Positions 23,553-34,400 of a stretch of 64,000 nt of DNA are shown here, piece by piece. The stretch's first letter is position 1. Every line of letters starts with the position of its first letter. Where the stretch lies: positions 1 through 64,000 of the forward strand of contig JAANDG010000255.1 of the NCBI GenBank assembly GCA_036852015.1, written 5' to 3'. Made by a program: the position numbers and the translations under genes. The notes under the pieces are model-generated. The model was not told where the DNA came from and made no database searches. It was given only the letters and a program-made list of their open reading frames with translations. The stretch comes from Pelodera strongyloides. Taxonomy: Eukaryota; Nematoda; Chromadorea; Rhabditida; Rhabditidae.

Positions 23553-24061
23553 GTGTTGAACAGTTGAACCCAACTTACCCAACTCACTAACTTGTTATGT
23601 TAGTTTCGCTCGTTACTCTTTGTTGATGCTTCTTCTTCTTCTTCTTATTGTTAGTATTATGCATATTCACTCTCTGAATAACGCATCTATGTAACGCATG
23701 TATTGTTCATGATGTACTAGTACTGTGACAAATTATTTGCACGCACATATTTCGCTCAATTTATTACTTGTTCCTTGACGACGTAAACCCTTATATCTCT
23801 GGTTTATTGGCTTGTTGCCAGTTGCCTTATATCTTCTAGGGAAGCCCGATCCTGAACCTCAGCCAAGAAAACTGCATTTAACCCGCGGAAGATATGTCCC
23901 ACTTTCTTGTTGCGTTAACGTATTGCTCAAATTTGGTGGTTTCTTTTTTGAAGAGCATAAAAAGGTTTTATTCCGGTCCCGCCCGGAATCTTTTACGTGA
24001 TCAGCTCATTGTGCCGAACCGCGAACATACAATACTTTTCGAGAGGGCAAGGATCACCCCG

Positions 24062-27000
24062 AATGTGCTCTAGAGTGCTACGACGATGTCCGCCTTCACG
24101 CGGTGCAGCACGACAGTCCAAGGACTGCAAAGGACATCTACCCCCCTTCTCCGGACACCAGTTCGGAAGATCACTCGCGAGATCACTCTCACCCTCACCT
24201 TCCTTCACCTATCCTCACCATCACTTTTTTCTACTAAGGGACAGCCCGATTCGGCTGGTCTGTCCCGATTAATACTTCTTCAAGCCGGAGACGTCGAAGA
24301 AAACCCAGGCCCAACCACAACAACATGGCTATGCATCACATGCAAACGCAAAGCTAACACCAACTGCGTGCAATGCTCTACATGTCGAAACTGGGTTCAC
24401 ACCAAAAGAATCTGCAGCGGGCTGCAGTCAGTGTCACAATACATCCAGGCAACCTTCGCCTGTCCATCCTGCGCTCTCCCCACTCGCACACCGCCGGCCC
24501 CAACGATATCAGGCATCACACCCGCTCTGCCGACACCTGTCACAGCCCCTAAGACCTCGCGGTCAAAGGGAGCAAACGTCTCGTGCAACTCCTCAAACAT
24601 CGGCCCTTCGGACATCAGAATCCTGCAATACAACTGCAACGGTATCGCCGGAAAAACGACGGAGATCCTCGATATCCTCACTCGAAGGAAAATCGACATC
24701 GTCGTTCTACAGGAAACCAAACTATCTGCAAGATCGAAGTCGCCGGTCTTACCAGGTTTCGCTCTGATTCGCAAGGATCGCAACGGACCCAACCCTGGTG
24801 GAGGCCTCCTAACAGGAATCAGCCATGAGTTGAACTACTCCGTCATCCCCTCACCTGCTGACGCGCATCTGGAGTCTCTCACAATTCGCGTTACGGATGC
24901 CAAAGGACAACCTCTTACGATCTCAAACATCTACATCCCACCAGCAAGCTCTTGCGCCCCAGGATACGAGGCTGACATCTCTCACTTCCTCCGCAACAGC
25001 GATAACTCAATCGTGCTGGGAGATTTCAATGCCCACGACGCTTCCTGGTACTCCAGCAACTCAGACACCCGTGGCACCGTCATTGCAGACGCCATCGATG
25101 CACACGACTTCGCAGCTGTGAACCGAGACTGCCCAACACGCATTCCCTCCAACGGTCGCCCAACCTCTCCGGACATCACCATCTGCGCTCTTGAACTCCT
25201 CCCACAAGTCAACTGGAAGACCATCACCTCGGGCAGCTCCGACCACCTCCCCATCATCACCGAGCTCGTCGGCTCCAAGTACATCCGAACACACCGCAAC
25301 CAGACCTTCGCTAACTTTGGCAAGGCTGACTGGATTCGCTTCAAGAGACTGGTGGAAGAAAAACTCGAGGCCTACCCTATCCCTAGCTTACCCGCCCCAC
25401 AAGCTGAGCCCTTCCTACGGAAGATCCTGCAATCTGCAGCCGCCAGCTCTATACCTCGCGGTCGAGTACACAAAAGGGTATCGGCGCTCTCACCGGAGAT
25501 TCTCGACTGGATGGCCCAACGCGACGCTCTCAGAGAAGACGACCCCTCCTCTCCGGACATCGCCTCGCTCAACATCAAGATCCGAAGGGCAACCGACAAA
25601 AACAAACGTGACACATGGAGACAGTTCATGGAGGAGTTTGACCCAAAACGGGACGCCAACAAGCTTTGGAAGACAATCAAAATGCTTAACGACAAGGGCA
25701 GACCTCCACCAAACTGCGCGGTCGAATTTGGCAACAATATGGTCACCGAGTCCAACAACATCGCCAACTGCTTCAACAAAGGTTTCACCCGACCCGTTGA
25801 ATACTCCACGGACAAGGGCAACAGGAAAATGGAAAATACGCAGACACACTCAAGAACTGTCCACTCAAGACTTCGAAGACTTCACAACAACAGAAGTCGC
25901 AACGGCCATCAGGAGATCCAAGAAATCGCGTGCCATCGGCCCTGACGGACTCGCACCCGTCATGCTCCATCATCTGGGCAAACGAGGCATAGCAGCAGTC
26001 ACCCACATTATCAACGACTCCCTCAGAAGCTGCAGGATACCGATGATATGGAAATCATCCATCATACTCCCCCTTCTGAAGCCAGGCAAAGAAGCAACGA
26101 ACGGCTCGGGATATCGCCCAATCTCTCTGCTATCACCCATTGCCAAAATAATGGAACGTCTCCTCCTGGAAGTCATAAGACCACACATGCAACCTGCGGC
26201 TCACCAACACGGTTTCACCTCCGGTAGATCAACCACGACTGCGCTTCACACTCTTTCCGAGGACATCGCAGAAGGTTTCAACCAAAAGAAACCAGCCAGT
26301 CGCACCGTCCTCATGGCCATTGACATGTCGAAGGCCTTCGACAGCCTAGACATCCACAAGCTCACAGACCTGGTGCTCAGGACGGACACTCCCGACTACG
26401 CCAAGAAGTGGCTACCAACTATCTCAGAGGCAGAACAGCACGGACCACCTTCAGAGAAGCCACCTCCAAAGCTGGACAAATTCGAAGCGGAGTTCCACAG
26501 GGTAGCGCTCTATCACCTACCCTCTTCAACTTATACCTCAAGGACCTCCCGGACCACCAACACAAGGTCAAGGTCATATCTTATGCCGACGACATAACCG
26601 TGTGGGCCTCCGAACCCACCATCTCGGCTGCGGCTGACCACCTTCGAGCTGCTCTTCCAGCAATTGAAGACTTCTTGAAGACGCGCAAGCTGCCCATCTC
26701 CCCTGCTAAAAGCCAACTGATGCTCCTCACGCCATTCAGCAAGGAGTACCGGACTACCCTCAACATAACCGTTGGAAACGTCCTGGTCCCTACAGTCAAC
26801 ACTGCTAAGATACTGGGCGTCACCTACGACACGATGTTCACATTCAGTCAACATGCCAGAGGAGTCGCCGCCCGCATCACCCAACGCAACAACGTGCTCA
26901 AGGCCTTAGCAGGAAGCACATGGGGTAACCAGAAGGAAACGCTACGCCTCACCTACAAGGCCATCTGCCAAGCAGTGTATGCCTATGCAGCCCCAGCCTG

Positions 27001-27731
27001 GTCCAGCTTCGTCTCCACCTCCGCCATCGACTCGATCCAGCGTGCCCAGAATGCAGCCCTCAGAACCATCACAGGGAACCACAAAATGGCAGACATCGAT
27101 CACCTCCACTCAGAGGCAAAGATAATGCAAGTCCGCAGCCATCTGGACATGCTCTCCGCTCAATTCCTCGCTCGCTCCTCGGATCCGAGCCACGCCTGTC
27201 ACGGAATCCTGCAGAAGCCCCTTCCGCCTCGCAACATGAAAGCGAGCACCCGCATGGCCCATAAGAACACGGTCATAGCAGCTATCGCAGGAGCCTCCGA
27301 CCCAAACTGCGCAAAGGCAGTAGCCGGCGCAGTCCACACCATAGCAGTCGCCGAGGAAAAACGCACACTCAAGCCACCCGCCATCCTGGGGGGGAGACCG
27401 CCACCAGATATCCACAAAGAAGAAGCAGATCTTCCGCGAAAAGTCAGATGCACCCTCAGCCAACTCCGCTCCGGTCACAGCAGATTCACGAACCACTACC
27501 TCCATCGTGTTGACGACAGCGTTCCAGACTCCTGCCCAGATTGTGGAAACAGCCCCCACGACGTCCACCACCTCTTCACATGCCCCGCCCACCCCACGAC
27601 GCTCATTCCTACCAACCTTTGGAATAAGCCACGGGAAGTGGCAACATTTTTAGGCCTCTTATAGCCCATCTCGCGAGGATGATCAACTACGCTGGCTGCT
27701 TCCGGCAACAACAACAACAATGTGCTCTAGA
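24062..27731 (+). mobile_element. Full-length non-LTR retrotransposon with target-site duplication
   Basis: The 13-base sequence AATGTGCTCTAGA occurs at 24062-24074 and again at 27719-27731, directly after a (CAA)n tail (27706-27720). The element body is 24075-27720, about 3.65 kb. It is visibly GC-richer than its surroundings. One frame-broken coding region fills nearly all of it. The 5' leader is only about 11 bases. Confidence 0.9.
24086..27664 (+). pseudogene. Retrotransposon polyprotein: 2A motif, PHD-like finger, APE endonuclease, reverse transcriptase
   Basis: One ancestral frame is broken by two single-base shifts. The first is at an A-run near 25828 and the second is near 26405. In order it carries a 2A-type ribosome-skipping motif GDVEENPGP at residues 68-76, then a PHD-like C/H-rich finger (about 83-130). 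Next is an apurinic-type endonuclease (from about 178, with NCNG, LQETK, LGDFNAH and SGSSDHLP). The reverse transcriptase follows (DMSKAFDS, GVPQGSALSP, SYADDI at about 26578). Last is a C-terminal zinc-finger-like motif, CPDCGxxPHDVxHLFxCP. Single-frame layout and an N-terminal 2A motif are known from Ingi/L1Tc and CR1-type elements; which clade this belongs to is unresolved. The shifts make the copy inactive in itself. Confidence 0.93.
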
Positions 27732-28398
27732 TTTCTTTTCTTTTTTTTTCTTCGAGAAACCCATGGTTTCTCTTGTTCGTATAGGAATAACTAGTTAAAT
27801 GATCGTTGTTTTTTATAAGTGAAAATAAATAGAGCGCCTGTGTTATCCTACCCTGCTCTTTTGCTCTGTTGTTTTGTTCATTTATGTAATGGAAATTGCA
27901 GCTAAACCCCTAACTTTCCATTGGAATTTGGAATTGGGGCATCTAGAGTAAACTATGATTTTTGTATTCTATCAATTTTTCGTTATCTATAATTGTACTC
28001 ATATGCAGTCTTGCAAAATTTTCGCAAATGTTCTAATTAATCTAATTTGAAATTTTCCCATTTTTTAATCCATTATGATATTGGCCGTTTTTAACTCCTC
28101 GCACAATTTAAGGGCGCGTTCGGGATGCTCTTTCCAAAAGGTTCTCATGCAAATTCATCTTTCGGGATGGACATTTTGGAAAGGTTCTAATGCTAGAAGA
28201 GAGCAAAAAAACAGTATGAATTAGCATGCAAACATGCCAATTTGTACTTTTCCATGCTAATTCATACTGTATTTTTTTTTTTGCTTTCTCCAAGCATTAT
28301 AACGTTTCCAAAATGTCCATCCCAAACGATGAATTTGCATGAAAATCTTTCGGAAAGCGCATTCCCAACGCGCCCTAACCGTAAACGTTGCTTTTGCA
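27732..28398. other. Spacer upstream of egl-9 with an inverted-repeat element
   Basis: AT-rich DNA up to 28106, then the element at 28107-28379, then the splice acceptor of the egl-9 5' leader. I see no coding exon. Confidence 0.6.
28107..28379. repeat. Inverted-repeat element abutting the egl-9 leader
   Basis: Starts TTAAGGGCGCGTTCGGGATG and ends with its imperfect reverse complement (CGCATTCCCAACGCGCCCTAA). The centre is a long foldback around ATGAATTAGCATG and its complement. A partial relative is at 7478-7551. It ends only about 20 bases before the egl-9 leader acceptor. Confidence 0.8.
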
Positions 28399-28399
28399 G
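28398..28399 (+). promoter_or_regulatory. Candidate trans-splice or leader acceptor of egl-9
   Basis: GTTGCTTTTGCAG ends here, 61 bases before the egl-9 ATG. An in-frame TGA at 28437-28439 lies between, so the ATG at 28461 is the start. Confidence 0.45.
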
Positions 28400-28460
28400 G
28401 TAGTTGACGGTCCCGGTCGTGCTTACTGATACTTTGTGAGACATACTGATTGAAATCGAA

Positions 28461-31400
28461 ATGCCTGTGTGTGCTGCGTGCGGAACATTCTTCAACGCCA
28501 ATGTGCCAATGCTGATTTGTGCGTGCGAAATGGTCGCCTACTGTTCGCCAGAACATCAGGTATGTTGTTTTCCAGGCTGTTGTTTTTTCTTGTTACTTAT
28601 CGTATGTTTTCTTGTTACTTATACGGTCGACCTGCAACATGTCTTCATGTGCAACCGAACTTATTGATAGATAATGTGGTTTTGATAAGTTTTACATTAC
28701 AGTATCTGTTAAAGTATTTTGAAATGTTTCCCGCTACCTATCAACAGTTTTTAACTTTGCTCACCAGGATTTTGTTACATGTGACAAGCTTGGGATTATA
28801 TGTTTTTTATATGTACGCTTTGTATTTATCTCGTTTTTGCTGCGATGTCTCTCCTTGATTGTTTTGTTTGCGTGAGATTTTAAATTATGAGGAAGTAAGT
28901 ACTGAAAGCAGCCTCATCCTTCCATAGTTAGTTGTGGCTGTGGAAGCCATTCCATTATTTAATATGAACTCTTCCGCTGCTAGATGATATATCTTATCTC
29001 TCGATTTGGTCTATGGTCCACTCGGTTTTGGGAGGAAGGAGGAAGTTTCACTTGAAACTTGGGAATGCAACTGTTTCTATATTTGTATCCTAAATTCGCC
29101 TCTCTATATGTCTCAGTCCTCTCTCTCTCTCTCTCTTCCTCTCTCTCTTGAAAACCGTCCAGCTCTGGTGCCTGTGATTTATAATCGTGCATCCGTGCTT
29201 CTCAATGTCAACTCGGCTGCTAGTGTGCCCTCTTTCTGATCATTTATCAAGTTTTGTTTCATTCCTTGTTTTATATATGTTTGGCAAGTTTTGTGAGAAC
29301 AGCTGTTCAGTACCAACCAGCTTGTGTTTTGACACCGGTTTGTGAGCTTTGGCATTGGTAACCTTAGTTTTAGCTTTCGTTTTTATTCGCATTAGTTGTT
29401 GATGGCGTGTAGGACTGGCACGGGTAGAATACTGTGCTAATTGTCTACTAATTCGATAATTGTTAGTGTACTCGTACGAGACTTGTCTGGCATAATAGCT
29501 ACAGAGGCGAGCAGGAGAGAGAGAGAGTTAGTCGTAGTAGTCGTGTTCGATTGGTTGACAGAGTTAGCAGACGTATGTTGAATACTAAGTATCATTCACC
29601 ACGACCTTGTCAAGTAATCGCGCCTGGTACGGCTAACGACGAATTGTTTCCTAAATGCCTCATCGACAGTTATTAGCCCATATATTCGTGCTTATGCGTT
29701 TGATTGAAAGCAAGCTCTTGTTTAGTATAATTTTGAGATTTATTATTTTGTCAACCTTCCCTACTCTAGATAAAGGACCTACAAGCCTACAAGTGACCCT
29801 GATGGTTTTGTTTGCATGTTTACGAAAATTTACGTCGCGGACGACTTTTATGTTATGCTGTTCTACGATTAGCTTCGACTATCATGATCCTAATGGGGTT
29901 TCCATGTATGCGATTCGCACTTGCACTTGCGAAAATGACAAACCGCTGTCCACGTTCAAGGTATTTTACATGCATGTCAATTGCCTACCGTAACCCATGC
30001 GAATCGCACGTTTGACATGGTCCTGCAGCGAAAGCGTAGCAGATCCATACTTTTCGAAATAGATGCACGCTAGATTCATAATCGCTGCGGGACCATGTCA
30101 TTTACGTTGATTCGATCATGGACAGCGGTTTGTCATTTTCGCAAGTGCGAATCGCATACATGGAAACCCCATAAATAATGACTCATGTTTGGTCAGCACG
30201 TGTCTGTCCCATCAAAGATGTGACCATTTAGTTAGCTTGATTAAGTGTTCTTTTATTTATTGTGAAACAATATTCGACATTGCGACACGCTGTGATAAAG
30301 TGGTTGTATTTTCTATTTTTAAAGAAATCGTGCGTTCCCTTCTTGGAACTGAGAAAACTAGTACTTTGCAAAATTACGTGAATTGGTAGCGACTAGCTCT
30401 TTAGTTCTTGAGGGTACCTTAATCGTAATGCACATCGCAAACGTTCTTTAATTTGCGAATTACGAATTTACACTTTAGAATTTTAGAATTGTACTTAAAG
30501 AGACAGGCCCATCAAAGTAAACCTATATTTACGATACGTCCATAGTGACTATCAAGCATTTTTATTACAATATATGCAAACTAAATTTCACATTTATTTG
30601 CCATGGAAAACTTTTTTCCGATGCGCTCAGCTCAAATGTATACCGTAAAGCCGCAAATATCCTTGTCGTCAATGCAAATTTGTCGTGAAATTATAATGCG
30701 ATTAAAATTTGCATATATAGCTTTGAAATCTGCAGTTTTATTGTATACATATGCGTTGAGCACATTGGAAAAAAGTTGTCTAGGGCGAATAATGGTCAAA
30801 TTTAGTTTGTATATATTGTAATAAAAATGCTTGATAGTCGTTATGAACGTATCGTAAATATAGGTTTATTTTGATGGGCCTGTCCCTTTAAAACAAAATA
30901 GAGAAACCCTTTCAGCCTTGCCCTTTTCACATCGTGGACTTTTTGATTTGTCACGTCTCTCTTTGCACTTTTTGTTTTGATGTTTTGCATAACATTTGGA
31001 TGAACGTGTGAGGAACTTATTTTTATATTTTTATATTATCGTTATATGCGCTGTTTGAAAAAGTTTGTATAGTCTGAATTTTTTTACCTGTTCTATAGAC
31101 AATTATGCCACGCATGTGCCTTATTGGATTACATTAGCATTGTCACTTTTGGGTGTTACTGAATCGCACCTTATATTTTCTATTACGCGGTCATTTCTTA
31201 ATCCTAAGATTCCTGGAGTAGATTACGCTAGTGGATAATAATCAATGATCACGTCTTAAAGTCGTTCGTTATTGTTTTTGGCAAAATTTGACGTCTTTGA
31301 TTTTGATAATGTCATGTCATAATATCCTTAAGAGATTAACCTAGGACGGTTCTACGACCTCGTTCTAGTCCGAGAACGTGGTTTGTGGTTGGTCTTTGGA

Positions 31401-34400
31401 TTACAAAGGGTGTTTTCCGTGAAAAACTCCAATCCGGAGATTTCGACGATTTCGTGCTGTAGCGACCCACCTTTGGTCGTTTACGGTGACAATCGCGGTG
31501 TTCTGCTCTGTCCTCTTTATAATTGTTTCCTTGCTTTCTTATCTCGTTTTAGAGAACCTGATAGATTCAGTCCGTACCGCGATTGATCCTTGTCTCTGTT
31601 TTGTGAAATCCTGCCTTTGATTTTATTTTTCCTTTTCCAGCAGGGAAGGGTTCAAGTAGACCATTTTGGTAGGAGGAGGGGGGCGAGGGGGGGGGTTGGT
31701 TTTTTTTAATCTTTTAAACATTGTGATTGATCGATTTTGGCTATTATCACGGCATGCGAAGAATCCTATTCATAGGATGAGGTTTTATTTAGAATAAAAT
31801 AAATAAGAATATAGTCACGGAAGATATTAATATTTTGCCCTGTCCTTTACTCTTCTTGTACCGTACAGCCATGCCAACATTAATTAATATTGGTTTATGA
31901 ATTTGTGCATTAAAGCGAACTGCCAGCTCCTTTGGAAAATTTGCATATGATAAGCAAATCCTATGTATCCTATGCTAATTTTGCGCGATAGCCGTGGACG
32001 ATCGCGCAAAATTAGCATAGGATACATAGGATTTGCTTATCATATGCAAATTTTCCAAAGGAGCTGGCATTTCGCTTTAATTTTCATTCCTATAAATCGG
32101 AAATTATTTAATTATGTATCCATATCTACATCCGGTTATTACACTTACACATCCGATACGTGGCGTCCATTCATTATCAAGCGTAGTAATTAGTAATTGT
32201 AATTAAGGTGGGGGGAGGGGCATTTTGTACTTTTAATTAAGTTTCCAATCCCCACCCACGCACACCTTCAGAGGGGATCAAGTACTAGTGTAGGAAGTAA
32301 TTGTGTGGCTACATTTGTGTGACAGCTGACAGCTGATCCCACCATAATCGGATTAAGGTCGCTACAAATTTCCAAGATGTGGCGCAGCTCAGAGATTTAT
32401 AGTTTAATTACTAATTAACTAATTAAGTAAGTAGCATAGTAAGTAAGCTCACAAGTAGAAAGCTCATTTGGTCTAACTCTCTAGTCTGGCGTGGATCGTG
32501 TGTCGTGTGTTCGTTGGTCGGCTGGGTGTGAATGTGGTGTGGATCTTCCAAGTTCTAAGGAACGAAATTTGTGTGCGTGCGTACCGACCAGTTTCCCCGT
32601 TCTGGTCGCCTATTTTTAATTTCTTTCTTTCTCTCTTTATCGCTCTTCTCTCTCTCTCTCCGTTCTTCTGCGTCTAGCTCCCTCTCTCACTCTCATGTCG
32701 GGATCTTTGTCCTATATCTCTTGATCGTTGCCCTCCTTTTATTGCTTTTGAATCAGCACGTCGGGCCCTACGCGTGTGTCTCCGCATAGGAACGCGATGG
32801 GGTCCTTGGGCCCCTGGGCCCCTTGTTGGCACGGTGCCCCTGTTTTTGAGAAATTGTGTTTTTTTGTCAATCCCTAGTCTTTTCCTCCGCACAACGTGTA
32901 TGCGCACGGTTTTGATTATAGGTTGATTTATCTTGATTTCACCTTTCAATCGTAAAACTGGATGTTGAGGTTGAGGTGCCGGGTTTACTAGTTGGAGAAT
33001 TGTGGTTAGTTTGAAATTAAAAGCTCAAAATGAAATTTTGGAAAGCATATCGAAAAGACCCAGCATCTTGTTGAAACAAATGCAAACTTACAAACTTTAC
33101 TCATGTAATAGAATTGTACATGGAAGTTGGAACTTGTGTAACAAATGATTGTGAAAGTTTCCTTCTTCTATAAATTTAAACTTCTTCTATAAATTTGGTG
33201 TGATTGTCTGATTGTTAGTGTTGAATTTGTTGCATAGTTGCTATTCTCGGTTCTCACGTGCTCCTTTTTTTAAAGTTTAAGTTTTCAGATATCATTATAC
33301 ATTCCATTAATTTCCGATGAATTTGATTTATTTTTTTATGAACTTACACGCGCCCATTTGTGGATGCGTGCTGTTTTGGATTTTGAACATTTGCGTTAAA
33401 ATCACGCATAACAACAATTTTTAAGCTCTAAAAGACGAAAAATGCATAGATCTTTAGGTCTAGGATCAATCCATAAAGGCTAGGGTATGTGGGTACGTAC
33501 ATTTACCGTAACCCTGGTTTTTAAGACTAGGGTTACCATTTATAATAGATCATTTGTTTCTGAATTTCAGACTTTCCGTATGTTAATGCCACGTAGACAT
33601 CGTTTTCGAATGATATTGCGCACATACAAACTCATTGCATTAATGTATGGCGTCGAACATCTGTGCACACACATTTCTGTGTGTGCTTTCGAAACATTGT
33701 CTCCATTCCATTGCATTTTGCCTCTTTATGATCTCGCCTGAATAAATACCAGACTGTATGCTAGATGTGTTTGACCATATTGCGCATTGTCTATCCCGGC
33801 GCTTTGTTGTTTTAAGCGGTGTGCCACGTGGTTTGTGGAACATTAAACGTTTGCAGTCAACTGCATTTCGACAACTGCAATTCGACACATTATAATGTGT
33901 AAATGTATCTTTGAGTAGACCACACAAGGACAGGTGACGGAAGGCATCATTTGCATATAATATATGGAAATGCACTTCACGTAATGCGAGGTTTGATTTC
34001 TGCAATGTTACTTAAAAACTTCCTGTGGAAATTAATAGTGAGCTGGCTTTTGCTGTATACTAATTAATTGATCTTTATTGTGTTTGATTGCTGTACTGCT
34101 TCGATCGATTTAACTTGATCAAGTAGTGTTCTTTCCTTATTTTTTTTGTCTAATTGCTTTATTCGATTTAGTCGTCAGTGTTAATATTGATAAAGTCACG
34201 TTTGCCGCGCGCCTGCCAATGTACTGATGATGGTGTATGCTATGATCTGAATGATGTCAATCATTTATGTGGCGATGTACTTGTTGTCCCTGTCTGTACG
34301 TGAACACCGAATAAGATTGCCTTGCACTTGCAGTTAAAGCGAAATACCGGCCAGTTTTTGAAACGCATACTGGACATTTGAATTCTTATATATTTATACA

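Larger units (their letters stand above)
17570..24061. other. Gene-free spacer rich in short elements
   Basis: After the cogc-4 stop, an AATAAA at 18231-18236 is a possible poly(A) signal. The rest holds the inverted-repeat elements listed separately, a poly(C) run at 22251-22262 and AT-rich DNA. Longer open frames here (for example 21205-21552) run through repeat sequence, and I found no splice-supported coding set on either strand. Confidence 0.6.

Noticed and set aside
23812..24061. Open sequence upstream of the retrotransposon as part of its 5' region
   Set aside because: It lies outside the 13-base target-site duplication.
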